A stretch of DNA of 64,000 bases from a bacterium (GCA_030427205.1 JAUHXC010000005.1:1-64000), one strand, 5' to 3'. Shown: positions 10,523-27,738, counted from the first letter of the stretch. Numbers and translations are program-made. Notes: generated by a model not told the origin, from the letters alone.

Positions 10523-11599
10523 ATGAGCACCGTCAGCTACAGCAGCACCAAGGCCCAGATCTGGAACGCGTACAAGGCCCTGCTCAAGGAGAACAAGCAG
10601 CTCGAGCGGCAGAGCCAGCAGGCCAAGAAGCTCGCCGCGCGCACCGCCGCCCAGGCCACCGTGGCCCAGGCGACGCCGCCCGCCGCGGCGACCCCGAGCG
10701 AGGGCCCGACCGACATCGCCGGCGTCATCGCGGGCCTCGAGCAGCTGCAGGACGGCTTCCGGCTGGCCGTGGGCGGGCTGGAGGACGATCTGGTGCGCGA
10801 GGCCCGGCGGCTGGCCGACCTGCGCGGGGCCGCCGACGGCCTGATCGCCCGGCTCGGCACCGAGCACGATATCGAGGTGGGCGAGAGCACCCTCGAAGAT
10901 CTGGTCCGCCGGGCGGTGGAGGAGGCCGACGCGGCCGACGCGGCCTTCGCCGAGAAGAAGCGGGCGCACGAGGCCGAGATGCGCACGCTCAAGGCCACCT
11001 GGAAGGAAGAGCAGGCGCGCCACACGGCCCAGGTCTCCGAGCGGGACGCCGATCGCAAGAAGGCCGTCGAGCGCGAGCAGGCGGAGTACAACTACGGCCT
11101 CGAGCGGCGCCGGGCCGCCGAGGCGGACGCCGATACGATGCGGCGCAAGACCGCCGAGAAGGCGCTGGCCGAGTTCGAGGCAGAGACCCGCGCGGCGTGG
11201 GCCGCCCGCGAGGAGGCCATCGAGACCCGCGAGGCCGAGCTGACCGAGCTGACCGAGAAGGCGGAGGCCTTCCCCGGCGAGCTGGCGGCGGCCGTCGAGA
11301 AGGCCAAGGCGACCGGCGCGGCGATGGCGCGCAAGCAGGCCGAGAGCGACGCCCGGATGCGGGCCAAGACCCTCGAAGGCCAGACCCGCCTGGCCGACGA
11401 GCGCATCGAGGCGCTCGAGGGCACCATCGCGACCCAGAAGCGGCGCATCGAGCGCCTCGGCGCCCAGCTGGAGGCGGCCCTGGAGCAGGCGCAGCAGCTG
11501 GCGGTCAAGGCCCTCGAAGGCGCGGCCAACGCCACGTCGTTCAAGGCGGTGCGCGAGATCGCCATCGAGCAGGCGCGCAATACCAAGGGCGGCAAGTAA
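10523..11599 (+). CDS. Coiled-coil protein B (paralogue of A, unknown function)
   Basis: 358 residues. A short N-terminal segment (TKAQIWNAYKALLKENKQLE) starts the first helix, an Ala/Pro/Thr linker follows at about 50-75, and coiled coil runs from about 85 to 340. The end is KAVREIAIEQARNTKGGK. Shared features with protein A include WKEEQARH against WSGDAEAF, EYNYGLERRR against FEYETARQR and LEGTIATQKRRIERL against LEGTIARQTEELTRL. The ATG at 10523 follows AGGAGTGACCG. A 96-bp gap separates the two genes, so co-transcription is likely. There are no catalytic motifs. The proteins may form a hetero-oligomer (inference from adjacency and shared design). Confidence 0.7.
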   Translation: MSTVSYSSTKAQIWNAYKALLKENKQLERQSQQAKKLAARTAAQATVAQATPPAAATPSEGPTDIAGVIAGLEQLQDGFRLAVGGLEDDLVREARRLADLRGAADGLIARLGTEHDIEVGESTLEDLVRRAVEEADAADAAFAEKKRAHEAEMRTLKATWKEEQARHTAQVSERDADRKKAVEREQAEYNYGLERRRAAEADADTMRRKTAEKALAEFEAETRAAWAAREEAIETREAELTELTEKAEAFPGELAAAVEKAKATGAAMARKQAESDARMRAKTLEGQTRLADERIEALEGTIATQKRRIERLGAQLEAALEQAQQLAVKALEGAANATSFKAVREIAIEQARNTKGGK

Positions 11600-11806
11600 T
11601 CGACCGGCCCGCGCGGCCGCCCCGCCCCGAGCCCGCCTGCCCACCCCCGCCTCGACCGTCACCCCCCGGCGTGTATGGAGGTCGGCCCGCTGCGATACAT
11701 TCTGGCAGGTTGTAACCCAGCGTATCTGGAAGTATCCTGCGAACGCTGCCCTTCGACGGAAGCTGCGCCCTGCGGCTTCGAAGTCGGCGGCGAAGGTAGG
11801 GGCCCG

Positions 11807-12973
11807 ATGCCGCGCTCAGACGGCCCACCCGCGGGCAACCCCGAGCTTTCGCGACTGCAGGCGCTGTCGGGCGATGTCCTGCACACCACGGCCGATCCCG
11901 TCCTGCAATGCCTCATCGCCGAGGCGGCCCGCCGGCTGCGGGTGCCGATCGCCCTCATATCGCTGGTGCTCGAGACGATTCAGTTCTTCCGGGCGCAGCG
12001 CGGCCTGCCACCCGAGCTCGCGGCGGTGCGCGCGACGTCGATCGAGACCGCGTTCGCCCAGCGGGTCATGCAGACCGCCGGCGCGGTCGCGATCGACGAC
12101 CTCGTGGCCGCGACGCAGATGCCGCAAGAACTCGTCGAGCGCTATGGGCTGGGGGCGTACCTCGGCGTGCCGCTGCGCCTCGGCGGCGAGGTGACCGGTG
12201 CCCTGGAGGTCATCGACCGAGCGCCTCGCCGCTGGCGACCGGCGGACGCCGAGCGCCTCGCCACCGTGGCCACGCGGGTGGAGAAGCGGCTGCAGGTGCT
12301 GGCAGAGCGCGGCGCGAGCGATACCCCGGTGCCAGAGGTCGGTCGGACCCTGAAGAGCGAGATCGCGCCGCTGCAGCTCGCGGTCATCGAGGCGCGGGTC
12401 GCGGCCATGGAGCTGGGCGTCCTGTCGAGCCTGATCGATGGGGTCGACGCGCGCGACGAGCGGGTGGACGTCGAGCGGGTCCTCGGCATCCTCGAGCTGC
12501 TGCACGCGCGGCTCGATCGGGCCAGCCGGTCGAGCCGGCGCATACTCACCGCTTTCGACGCGCTGCAGACCCGCACGGCGAGCGGCCAGCCCACGATCAC
12601 CCTCTCGCGGCTGACCGATGGCGCCGAAGAGGTGACCCGGCCGCTCGTCGAGCAGGTCGGCGGCGTGCGCTGGCGCCTGCATCAGGCGGCGTGTCCCATC
12701 GCGGTCGACGAGCCCATCGGCGTCGCGCTGATCTCGACGGCGCTGCTGACGCTGGTCGGGTTGATGCTGTCTCGCCCGACGCCCGAGCCGCTGGAAGCGT
12801 GGACCGAACTCGACCATGGCCTGGTGCGCATCGTCTTCGGCGGGCCGGCGCGCGAGCGTCAGGGCGGGCTGAGGCTCGCCAGCGCGCTGAGCCGACTCGG
12901 CACCGACCAGAGCGTCGCCCGGGTCGAGCTCGACGCGCAGGGCTTCAGCCTGCTCCTGCCGATGCCCGCGTGA
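11807..12973 (+). CDS. GAF-domain protein with kinase-like but degenerate C-terminus (paralogue 1)
   Basis: 388 residues. A GAF domain spans about 30-165, with ALISLVLETIQFFRAQRGL and YLGVPLRLGGEVTGALEVID. A helical segment (about 185-265) resembles a histidine-kinase dimerisation region but shows no H-box. The last ~120 residues end in a GLRLASALSRLG...GFSLLLPMP pattern reminiscent of the end of a HATPase_c domain, without recognisable N or G1 boxes. The start is ATG 11807, with GGTAGGGG upstream; the longer frame reaches into low-homology sequence. It may sense a small molecule or redox signal and act through protein contacts. It is the tandem partner of the next gene. Confidence 0.75.
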   Translation: MPRSDGPPAGNPELSRLQALSGDVLHTTADPVLQCLIAEAARRLRVPIALISLVLETIQFFRAQRGLPPELAAVRATSIETAFAQRVMQTAGAVAIDDLVAATQMPQELVERYGLGAYLGVPLRLGGEVTGALEVIDRAPRRWRPADAERLATVATRVEKRLQVLAERGASDTPVPEVGRTLKSEIAPLQLAVIEARVAAMELGVLSSLIDGVDARDERVDVERVLGILELLHARLDRASRSSRRILTAFDALQTRTASGQPTITLSRLTDGAEEVTRPLVEQVGGVRWRLHQAACPIAVDEPIGVALISTALLTLVGLMLSRPTPEPLEAWTELDHGLVRIVFGGPARERQGGLRLASALSRLGTDQSVARVELDAQGFSLLLPMPA

Positions 12974-13103
12974 TCCGACGCGCATTGCCCGCTGCGAAGT
13001 GCTACCCTTCGACGGCCCGGTGTGCGAGCCGGGGCGCTGCAAAACAAATTGCCCAAACGACGAGCGGCATGGCAAGCGACGGGGCCATGCGCGGAGCAGC
13101 GAG

Positions 13104-14300
13104 ATGCAGCGGATAGACGTACTGCGGGGCAGTGACAGACGCTTCGACGTCATCACCGGCGAGTTGCTGGCCGACCGCCGCGACGACGCGCTGCAGGACA
13201 TCGTCGCCCGCGCACGGTCATTGACCGACGCCCCCACCGCCGGCGTCTCGCTGGTCCTGCAGACCATCCAGTATTTTCGAGCCGACGACGGGTTGCCCGA
13301 CGACCTGGTCCACGTGCGCGCGGTCGCCCGCGACACCGCGTTCTGCCAGTTCGTGGTGCGCGACGGCGCGCCGTTTGCGGTCGAAGACGTCTCGCGGCGC
13401 GAGGGCGTACCGCGCGATCTGCTCGATCGCTACGGGCTGCAGTCGTATCTGGGCCACCCGGTTCAGATCGACGGCGCCGTGCTGGGGTCGCTCTGCGTCT
13501 TCGACAAGGCCCCGCGCACCTTCGACAAGGGCATGCGCACCGCGCTCGCGAAGCTGGCCGCCGACGCCGAAGACCGGCTGCTGCTGCTGGCCGAGCGTGG
13601 CCGGGATACACCCGCGCCGATGCGGGCGTCGCTCGAGCCGGCGGTCGCCGCGCTCAACAACCGCCTGCGCCCGCTGCGTCCGGCCATCGTCGAGGCCCGG
13701 GTCGCCGCGCTCGAGGTGCAGGTCCTCACCCGGGCGCTCGGCCGACGCGACATCTCGCAGGGGCTCATCGAGAACCTGGCGCCGGCCCTCTCGGCGGTCG
13801 AGGTGCTGCAGAGCCGGCTGGCCCACCTCGAGGGCGCCGCCGAGGCCGCGATGCGCGGCATCGAGCTGCTGCGCGAGGTGGCCAGCCCGACCTACTCGGC
13901 CACCGGACTCGTCGACCTCGTCGAGGCGGCCGGCGCGATCGCCGATCCGCTGACCGCCGCTGTCGGCGGCGTGCGCTGGCGCCTGCCGCTGGTCGAGTAC
14001 ACCGTGGCGCTGCCCCGACCACAAGCGGTCGCGTTCCTGGGTACGGCCCTGGCCACCTTGGCCGGGCTGCTGCGGCGGCGCACGGTCCGGGCCGACCTGC
14101 ACGTCGAGATCTCGGCGCTGCGCCACGAGGTGCACATCGACATCACCGCGGCGCGCCTGCGGTTCAGCGACGGCGAGACCGTTCGCGCGTCGTTGCGGGC
14201 GCTGGGCATCGCCGGCACATCGGCCCAGGTCATCGCGACGGGCCAGACGGTGCAGCTCGTCCTGCCAGCGGTGCCCTCGACGCCCTCGACCGACAGCTGA
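13104..14300 (+). CDS. GAF-domain protein with kinase-like but degenerate C-terminus (paralogue 2)
   Basis: 398 residues with the same layout as the preceding gene: GAF (SLVLQTIQYFRADDGL, YLGHPVQIDGAVLGSLCVFDKAPR), a helical bundle region (about 170-270) and a C-terminal domain with VGGVRWRLP, a segment shared almost exactly with the paralogue (VGGVRWRLH). The GAF halves share clear blocks, for example TAFCQFVV/TAFAQRVM and LLDRYGLQSYLG/LVERYGLGAYLG. The ATG at 13104 follows GGAG at about 11 nt. No phosphoacceptor His or ATP-binding boxes are recognisable, so catalytic kinase activity is doubtful. The 130-bp gap between the paralogues has no clear terminator. Confidence 0.75.
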   Translation: MQRIDVLRGSDRRFDVITGELLADRRDDALQDIVARARSLTDAPTAGVSLVLQTIQYFRADDGLPDDLVHVRAVARDTAFCQFVVRDGAPFAVEDVSRREGVPRDLLDRYGLQSYLGHPVQIDGAVLGSLCVFDKAPRTFDKGMRTALAKLAADAEDRLLLLAERGRDTPAPMRASLEPAVAALNNRLRPLRPAIVEARVAALEVQVLTRALGRRDISQGLIENLAPALSAVEVLQSRLAHLEGAAEAAMRGIELLREVASPTYSATGLVDLVEAAGAIADPLTAAVGGVRWRLPLVEYTVALPRPQAVAFLGTALATLAGLLRRRTVRADLHVEISALRHEVHIDITAARLRFSDGETVRASLRALGIAGTSAQVIATGQTVQLVLPAVPSTPSTDS

Positions 14301-14320
14301 GAGGCGCCGGCGGCGCTCTC
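14299..14320 (+). terminator. Hairpin at the stop of the GAF paralogue 2 gene
   Basis: GAGAG and CTCTC pair outside CGCC and GGCG around a GGC loop, with one bulged G. The hairpin begins inside the TGA stop codon. A C-rich tract rather than a U tract follows, so termination strength is uncertain. Confidence 0.4.
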
Positions 14321-14346
14321 CCCGACCCCCGAAACGCGATTCCCCG

Positions 14347-15120
14347 ATGTCGTTGCTCGATCCGCTCGTCGCGTTCACCGGCGTCGGCGCCGGCCCTCTG
14401 CTGGTGGCGATGGTCGTCACGGCGATCGCGGCCACGCTGCAGGGCACCGTCGGGCTGGGCTTCGGTCTCGTCTCGGTGCCGCTGCTGGCCATGGTCGACC
14501 CGCGGCTGTCGCCCGTGCCGCAGATGCTCGTCGTCACGCCGCTCGTGCTCAGCATGGCCTGGGGCGAGCGTCACGGCATCGACTGGAGCGGCTTCGGCCA
14601 GATCGTGCTCGGCCGCCTGCCGGGCGCGACGCTGGGCTATCTGCTCGTCGAGTACGTCGACCGGGCCGGCCTCGAGCTGACCATCGCGATCCTCATCGGG
14701 CTGGCGGTGCTGGTCGCGATGCGCAACAGCCGGCGCGCGCCAGAGGGCGGGCCCCCGCCCTCGGCGGGCATGCGCTTCGCGGCGGGCTGGGCCTCGGGCA
14801 CGTCGAGCTATGTCGCCGGCATCGGCGGGCCGCCCATCGCGCTGCTCTACCGCAACGCCAACGGGCCGACGCTGCGCGGCACCCTGGCGGCGGTCTTCGC
14901 CGTCGGGTTGACGATCACCCTCAGCAGCCGCGCGGTCGCCGGACACATCGCGCCGGGCGACCTGCGGGTCGCGCTGGTGCTGCTGCCGTTCGTGCTGCTG
15001 GGGCTCGAGGCGAGCCATGTGCTCAAGCCGCGGGTCGAGGGCCCGCGGCTGCGGGGGGCGGTGCTGGTCATCTCGGGCGCGGCGGCCGTCGCGCTGGCGG
15101 TGCGCACGATGATCGGTTGA
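14347..15120 (+). CDS. TauE/SafE-family sulfite/anion exporter
   Basis: 257 residues, with seven to eight hydrophobic segments across the whole chain. The family motifs are visible: [19 protein letters not shown] near residue 35 and [24 protein letters not shown] near 145-170, the second half of the internal duplication. Members move sulfite, sulfonates or other organic anions across the inner membrane. No adjacent gene points to a substrate. The ATG at 14347 lacks a good ribosome-binding site. The next gene is convergent and ends 4 bp away. Confidence 0.88.
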   Translation: MSLLDPLVAFTGVGAGPLLVAMVVTAIAATLQGTVGLGFGLVSVPLLAMVDPRLSPVPQMLVVTPLVLSMAWGERHGIDWSGFGQIVLGRLPGATLGYLLVEYVDRAGLELTIAILIGLAVLVAMRNSRRAPEGGPPPSAGMRFAAGWASGTSSYVAGIGGPPIALLYRNANGPTLRGTLAAVFAVGLTITLSSRAVAGHIAPGDLRVALVLLPFVLLGLEASHVLKPRVEGPRLRGAVLVISGAAAVALAVRTMIG

Positions 15121-15123
15121 CCG

Positions 15124-16437
<1,314 letters not shown>

Positions 16438-16493
16438 ACAGATGCCCTTCGGCGCCACATGGGGCGCCAGATCAGGAAGGAAGTCGCCGGGAG

Positions 16494-16521
16494 GATGTAG
16501 GTAGAGGTGGGGTAGAGTCAA
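16494..16521 (-). promoter_or_regulatory. Possible sigma70-type promoter of the DEAD-box helicase gene
   Basis: TTGACT (16521-16516) and TACATC (16499-16494) are separated by 16 bp. This would give a leader of about 50 nt before the GTG at 16437. The -10 matches the consensus at only three positions. Confidence 0.35.
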
Positions 16522-16522
16522 G

Positions 16523-16550
16523 CCCCGCCTCGATTACGAACGAGGCGGGG
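16523..16550 (-). terminator. Strong GC hairpin after the Asp/Cys-repeat lipoprotein gene
   Basis: Perfect 10-bp arms CCCCGCCTCG and CGAGGCGGGG surround an 8-nt AT-rich loop. The hairpin lies 25 bp beyond the stop of the large lipoprotein gene and just before the helicase promoter, so a terminator is the simplest reading. Only a short CTTGACT follows the stem on the transcribed strand; there is no long U tract. Confidence 0.65.
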
Positions 16551-16575
16551 TCGACGCGGCGGCCACTGGAGCCGC

Positions 16576-21030
<4,455 letters not shown>

Positions 21031-21163
21031 CTGCTCCCTCCTCGAACCGAAAGATGCCGCGGTATCCTGCCCGCCCACCGGCGCCCGGTTCAACCCGAAC
21101 AGAGAATGATGCCCGCGCTGAAAATACGGCAAACGGATGACAGCGCCGCGGGCGCCCTCGGGC

Positions 21164-21982
21164 TCAGCGCGTCGGCTGGCAGACCGGGCAGTAGAACGTG
21201 CTGCGTTGCTGCTGCAGCGCCCGGATGACGGTGGCCCCGCACTTGGGGCAGGGCCCGTCGGTGCGGCCGTAGATCTCGAAGGGGTTCTTCGCCGCGCGGT
21301 CCTGGATGTAGCGGATCTCACCCTCGCGCTCGCGGGCGAGGCTCTCGGTCATCGAGCGGTCGATGCCATCGGCGAGCCGGTCGAAGTCGGCGGCGCTGAG
21401 GTCGCACGCCCGGGTGAACGGGTTGATGCCGGCCATCCACAGCGCCTCGGCGGCGTAGATGTTGCCGACGCCCGCGACGAGCGCCTGGTCCATCAGCGCG
21501 ACCTTGATCGCGCGCTTCGACCACTGCACCTGCTCGGCGAGCCCGCCCGGCGTCCGGCAGACGAGCAGCGCGTCGGGGCCGAGGCCGGTCACGGTCGGAT
21601 GGACCCGCGCCTCGGCCGCCGGCAGCAGCCGCAGGTGGCCGAAGCGCCGCGGGTCGATGTAGTCCAGCCGCTGCCCGTCGTCGAGCGCGAGCTGAAGCCG
21701 GGTGCCCGACCGGGGCGTGGTATCGAGCGCGCTGCGCACCCACTTGCCGGTCATACCCAGGTGACTGAGCAGCGTCATCGACCCCGACAGGTCGATCAGC
21801 ATCAGCTTGCCGTGGCGGCGCACACCTTCGAAGCGCCGGCCGGTGAGGCCGTCTTCGAGCGCGGCGGGCTCGATGTCGCGCAGCGGTGAGCCGGGCTTCG
21901 CCTCGGCCGCGGAGACGGTGCGGCCCACCGCCCACTCGCGCAGGCGGCGGGCGGCGAACTCGACCTCGGGCAGTTCGGGCAT
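21164..21982 (-). CDS. mutM: Formamidopyrimidine-DNA glycosylase (Fpg/MutM)
   Basis: 272 residues, the usual length. The mature N-terminus MPELPEVE gives catalytic Pro2 and Glu3. The conserved Lys of the H2TH family is in VRRHGKLMLID. The H2TH region contains VGNIYAAEALWMAGINP. The C-terminal zinc finger is CPKC...CPVC (the last 30 residues). The enzyme removes 8-oxoguanine and other oxidised purines and nicks the abasic site. The ATG at 21982 is set by the required Pro2; the longer open frame runs antiparallel-like into the symporter gene and is not coding. It follows the symporter gene by 32 bp and may be co-transcribed. Confidence 0.95.
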   Translation of the reverse strand: MPELPEVEFAARRLREWAVGRTVSAAEAKPGSPLRDIEPAALEDGLTGRRFEGVRRHGKLMLIDLSGSMTLLSHLGMTGKWVRSALDTTPRSGTRLQLALDDGQRLDYIDPRRFGHLRLLPAAEARVHPTVTGLGPDALLVCRTPGGLAEQVQWSKRAIKVALMDQALVAGVGNIYAAEALWMAGINPFTRACDLSAADFDRLADGIDRSMTESLAREREGEIRYIQDRAAKNPFEIYGRTDGPCPKCGATVIRALQQQRSTFYCPVCQPTR

Positions 21983-22014
21983 CGGTGGGTCTCGGTGGGT
22001 TGAGTCGTAGCGCT

Positions 22015-23571
<1,557 letters not shown>

Positions 23572-23800
23572 GCGTCCCCCTCAGGACTGTTGTGGCCGCC
23601 GATGATTCCGGCAGGCTCCCCGGGCGGTATTCGAGCCGGGCGACCGGCGATTGTCAACCAGCCGTCACCGAAGAGCGCCCGCGAGCGTCCCAGGGCGCCG
23701 GGCAGCGCCGACGCCGATGGTCGTCGGCGGGTATGGGCCGCTCTGCTGGACGTCGTGTCGGCGGTCGGTCACCATGGACGTCGCACGCCCGAGAGCATCG

Positions 23801-25963
23801 ATGAACCGCCCTGACCTCGACCCCCCGCCGCCCGCTCGGGGGCTGCCGTGGGCCGCCTGGCCCATGGCGGTCCTCATCGCGCTGTTCGGCCTGTGGTGCG
23901 CGAGCGTGGTGGTGACGGTGGCCGATACCCGCGCCCGGGTCGAGGTGCGCGTCTCGTGGCTCATCGAGGCCCAGGGCCTGCAGCGGCAGGTCCAGGCGTT
24001 GGCGCTCGAGCCCGCGCCGGCCGCCGATCGCTGGCCCGCCGTCGTCGAGAGCCTGCGCGGCCTGCGCGATCGCATGACCGACGCCGAGGCCAGCGCGCGG
24101 CTGCGCTCGACCCTCGATCCGGCCATCGCCGCCGCCGAGGCCGGGCCGCCCGATCCGCAGCCGGTGCTCGACGGGCTCGACGCGCTCATCGGCGGCATCC
24201 GCGGAGAGACCGCCCGGCTGTCGGGGCAGCTCGGTCAACGCTTCGACGATCTGTATCTGCTCGCGGTGCTCGCGCTGGTGCTCGCGCTGCTGGGGCTGGC
24301 GGCCTACGTGATGGCCCACCGGCGGCGGATGACGGCCGACGCCTGGCGCCACGCGGCCGAAGAGGCCCGCGCCGCCGCCGAGCAGGCCCGGGGGGAAGCC
24401 GAGCGGGCCGGCGCGATGAAGGCCCGCTTCCTGGCCAATATGAGCCACGAGATCCGCACGCCGATGAACGGCGTCGTCGGCATGGCCAGCCTGCTGCTCG
24501 ACGGCCCGCTCGAGCCCGACCAGCGGCTGCGCGCCGAGACCATCCACCACAGCGGCGAGCTCTTGCTGCGGGTGGTCGACGACATCCTCGACATCTCGAA
24601 GATGGAGGCCGGCTACGCGCTCATCGAGCCGGCGCCGTTCGAGCCGCGCCGGGTCATCGAAGACACCGCCCAGCTCGCCGCCGCCAACGCCCACCGCAAG
24701 GGCCTCGACCTCTACACCGTCATCGATCCACGCCTGCCCGAGCGGCTGCTCGGCGACGCTCAGCGGGTGCAGCAGATCGTGGGCAACCTGCTCAACAACG
24801 CGGTCAAGTTCACCGAGGCCGGCCGGGTGCTGCTGCGGGTCGACGCCGGCGACGGCATCCGCTTCGCGATCATCGACGACGGCCCGGGCATCGACGAGGC
24901 GGTCCGGGCGCGCATCTTCGCCCCGTTCGAGCAGGTCGCCGGCGCCCCGGGCACCGGCCTCGGCTTGTCCATCGCCCGCGAGCTCGCCGAGCGCATGGGC
25001 GGGCGCATCACCCTCGAAGACGGCCCGCGGGGCGGCAGCCGCTTCACCGTGACCCTGCCGCTGCCCGTGCTCGAGCAGGCGCAAGCCTCCGACCGGGCGC
25101 GCCCGGTGTGGATCGTCGACCCCGACGCCGACGGCCGGGCCGCGCTGCACGCCGCCGCGGTGCGCCTCGGCGTGCACCCGTCGTCCTTCGCGTCGGTCGA
25201 AGAGGCCCTCGGTGACCCGGCCGTGCGTGAAGGCCCGCTGCAGACGGTCTGGATCGTCGACCTCGCCGCCGTCGAAGACGCCGACGGGCATCAGCGGGGA
25301 CGGCCGCTGCCGCCCGGCGCGCCGGTGGTCGTCGCCCACCCCGCCGGCATCGACGATACCCGCGTCCGGGCCGCGCGCATCGGCCGGCCCATCGCGCGCC
25401 CGGTGCGCCTCTCGGTGCTCGGCCGGGCCATCGAGCGGGTCGCGACCCCCCAGGGCGTGCGGCACCCGATCACCACCTCGGAGGCGCCGCGCCCGCAGCC
25501 GCTCGACGCCTCCGGCCTGCGGGTGCTGCTCGCCGAAGACAACCCGGTCAACCAGAAGGTCGCCCGCACGATGCTCGAGCGGTTCGGCTGCGACGTCTCG
25601 GTCGTCGGCGACGGCCGGGCGGCGGTCGAGGCGGTGAGCGGGGCGCACAAGCCGTTCCACCTCGTCTTGATGGACTGCGAGATGCCGCGCCTCGACGGCC
25701 TGGCGGCCACCGCCGAGATCCGCGCGGGCGAGGCCGGACAGGGGCGGGTGCCGATCGTGGCGCTCACCGCGAACGCGCTCGACGACGACCGCCGCCGCTG
25801 CCTCGAGGCGGGCATGAACGACTACATGGCCAAGCCGGTGACCCTCGACGCGCTCGAGCGGGTGGTGCGGGCCTGGCTGCCCACGCACATCGCCACCGCC
25901 GACCTGCCCGAGATCGACGACGAGCCACCCGATGAACCGCCGGGCGAAGGCATGCCATTCTGA
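23801..25963 (+). CDS. Membrane hybrid histidine kinase (two receivers, the first degenerate)
   Basis: 720 residues. TM1 is at about 14-38 and TM2 at about 150-170, with a ~110-residue periplasmic helical sensor between them. A cytoplasmic coiled coil is followed by HisKA ([15 protein letters not shown], His near 214). HATPase_c has [16 protein letters not shown] and [19 protein letters not shown] degenerate receiver ([13 protein letters not shown]) lacks the usual DxxMP phosphorylation context. A complete receiver follows ([24 protein letters not shown], final KPV). The start ATG 23801 leaves the hydrophobic segment near the N-terminus; 23774 is also possible. It belongs to the signalling cluster reading to 28538. 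Confidence 0.88.
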   Translation: MNRPDLDPPPPARGLPWAAWPMAVLIALFGLWCASVVVTVADTRARVEVRVSWLIEAQGLQRQVQALALEPAPAADRWPAVVESLRGLRDRMTDAEASARLRSTLDPAIAAAEAGPPDPQPVLDGLDALIGGIRGETARLSGQLGQRFDDLYLLAVLALVLALLGLAAYVMAHRRRMTADAWRHAAEEARAAAEQARGEAERAGAMKARFLANMSHEIRTPMNGVVGMASLLLDGPLEPDQRLRAETIHHSGELLLRVVDDILDISKMEAGYALIEPAPFEPRRVIEDTAQLAAANAHRKGLDLYTVIDPRLPERLLGDAQRVQQIVGNLLNNAVKFTEAGRVLLRVDAGDGIRFAIIDDGPGIDEAVRARIFAPFEQVAGAPGTGLGLSIARELAERMGGRITLEDGPRGGSRFTVTLPLPVLEQAQASDRARPVWIVDPDADGRAALHAAAVRLGVHPSSFASVEEALGDPAVREGPLQTVWIVDLAAVEDADGHQRGRPLPPGAPVVVAHPAGIDDTRVRAARIGRPIARPVRLSVLGRAIERVATPQGVRHPITTSEAPRPQPLDASGLRVLLAEDNPVNQKVARTMLERFGCDVSVVGDGRAAVEAVSGAHKPFHLVLMDCEMPRLDGLAATAEIRAGEAGQGRVPIVALTANALDDDRRRCLEAGMNDYMAKPVTLDALERVVRAWLPTHIATADLPEIDDEPPDEPPGEGMPF

Positions 25964-26084
25964 GCCCCGATGGCATGCCTGGCGGGCGATCACATGCGAT
26001 CCGCCGGGGCGAGCGCGGGCCCAGAAGCCCTGCCCCGAAATCGGATTACAGTTCATATACATATGATCACACGCCGCGCAGATT

Positions 26085-26112
26085 GTGGACCGTGGACCGT
26101 GGACCGTGGACC
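26085..26112. repeat. Four tandem copies of GTGGACC
   Basis: Exact 7-bp units lie between the hybrid kinase and the next kinase gene, just after an unusually AT-rich stretch (26045-26070, containing CATATACATATGATC). A short promoter region with a microsatellite is the likely reading. No consensus -35 is placed correctly. Confidence 0.7.
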
Positions 26113-26190
26113 GTCGGCCCGCTTCGGGGCTGTTACGCCATGTCATGGCGAGTCATTGAACCCGCCGCCGAAGATCGGCATATTCACGGC

Positions 26191-27738
26191 ATGTCTGCTC
26201 AGCCACCCACCCCGCTGCAGGTCGTGCTCGTCGACGACGATCCGACCGACGCCGAGCTGGTCATCGAGCTGCTCGACGAGCCGGCGAGCCGGCACATCGC
26301 GGTGCACCCCGTCGACAGCCTGAGCGCGCTGCGCGGGTACATGGCATCCGACGCCGCCCGGCCCGACGCGGTCCTGCTCGACCTGACGCTGCCCGAGAGC
26401 CGCGGCCTCGAGACCCTCGAGCGCGCCACGGCGCTGGTCGGCGGGCTGCCGATCGTGGTGCTGACCGGGCTGATGGACGACGACCTGGGCGCCCGGGCCA
26501 TCGAAGTCGGCGCGCAGGACTATCTGCGCAAAGATCAGCTCGACGGGCCGCTGCTGGCGCGCGCCCTGCGCTTCGCCGTCGAGCGCAGCCGCAATCGGGC
26601 GCTGTTGGGCTCGGTGCTGCGCAGTCAGAGCGACGCGCTGCTGGTGGTCGATCGGCGGGGCCGGATCATGCTGCGCAACCCGGCGGCCGAGGCCCTCGTC
26701 GGCGCGCGGAAGACCGACTGGGCCCGCTGCATCACCCGCGGCGAAGAGGCCGCCGCCCTGCGCCGCGCCGCGGCCGCCGGCGCGGCGTACGAGGCCACGG
26801 TCACCGGCCCCGACGGGCGACACTTCGACGTGCGGGTCGGCCCGCTCGGCGACGGCGAGGCGGGCGGCGTCGTCGTCGTGCGCGACGTCAGCCGGGCGGT
26901 GCAGCGGCAGCAGCGCATCGAGCGGCTCAACGCCGCGCTGCAGCGGCACCTCGAACAGCAGACCGAGCTGCTGGCTCAGCTCGAAGAGGCCGACGCGCTG
27001 CGCACCCGCTTCGTCGACGCGGTGAGCCACGAGCTGCGCACGCCGTTGACCCCCATCAAGGGCTTCAGCGACCTGCTGCTGCGCAGCCGCCGCGACCCGC
27101 TCTCACCCCGGCAGACCTCGGCGGTCGAGGCGATCCACGCGTCGGCGGGTCGCCTGGAGCGCATCGTCGAGAGCATGCTCGACTTCCGGGCGCTGCAGCG
27201 CACCGCCGAGCCGCTGAGCCCCTCACCGGTCGACGTCCGCCGGCTGCTCGATCGGCTGGCCGAAGAGACCCGCCGACGCGTCGGTGGCCGACCGGTGCAG
27301 GTCGAGCTGATGCCCGGCGCGCTGCCCGCGCGGCTGCTGCTCGACGAGAGCCGGCTGACCGAAGCGCTGCTGCGCCTCGTCGACAACGCCGCCCGCTTCA
27401 CCGCCAAGGGGCGTATCGCGCTCAGCGCCGAGTGGCGCGGCAGCGAGCTCGAGTGCGCGATCACCGATACCGGCGTGGGCATCCCGCGGGAGCACGTCGA
27501 CGGGATCTTCACCGCCTTCTATCAGGTCGACCCGGGGCTCTCCGGGCAGCGGGGCGGCATCGGCCTGGGGCTGGCCCACGCGCGGGCGCTGGTGCGCTCG
27601 ATGCGCGGTGATATCGCCGTCGAGAGCGCGCCGGGCGTCGGCTCGCGCTTCGTGGCCCGGGTGCCCGCCGTGCCGCACGGCCGCGCGGACGGGCCTGCGG
27701 ACGGCGCGGCGAATACCGCGCCGACGACGGACTGCTGA
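26191..27738 (+). CDS. Receiver-PAS-histidine kinase
   Basis: 515 residues, no membrane helix. The receiver is at about 8-125 (VVLVDDDPTDAE, phospho-Asp in AVLLDLTLPESRG, Lys in YLRKD). PAS is at about 140-235, followed by a coiled coil. HisKA has DAVSHELRTPLTPIKGFSDLLL (His near 281). HATPase_c has LLRLVDNAARFTA, DTGVGIP and GGIGLGLAHARALV. An N-terminal receiver followed by PAS and kinase suggests that phosphoryl input from another kinase tunes its output. ATG 26191 is chosen because the receiver starts right after it; the ribosome-binding site is poor, and ATG 26140 is an alternative. Its TGA overlaps the next ATG by one base. Confidence 0.87.
   Translation: MSAQPPTPLQVVLVDDDPTDAELVIELLDEPASRHIAVHPVDSLSALRGYMASDAARPDAVLLDLTLPESRGLETLERATALVGGLPIVVLTGLMDDDLGARAIEVGAQDYLRKDQLDGPLLARALRFAVERSRNRALLGSVLRSQSDALLVVDRRGRIMLRNPAAEALVGARKTDWARCITRGEEAAALRRAAAAGAAYEATVTGPDGRHFDVRVGPLGDGEAGGVVVVRDVSRAVQRQQRIERLNAALQRHLEQQTELLAQLEEADALRTRFVDAVSHELRTPLTPIKGFSDLLLRSRRDPLSPRQTSAVEAIHASAGRLERIVESMLDFRALQRTAEPLSPSPVDVRRLLDRLAEETRRRVGGRPVQVELMPGALPARLLLDESRLTEALLRLVDNAARFTAKGRIALSAEWRGSELECAITDTGVGIPREHVDGIFTAFYQVDPGLSGQRGGIGLGLAHARALVRSMRGDIAVESAPGVGSRFVARVPAVPHGRADGPADGAANTAPTTDC

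Noticed and set aside
26085..26112. GTGGACC tetramer repeat as operator or phase-variable element
   Set aside because: It lies before the chosen start and outside any placed promoter hexamers. There is no evidence beyond the repeat itself.
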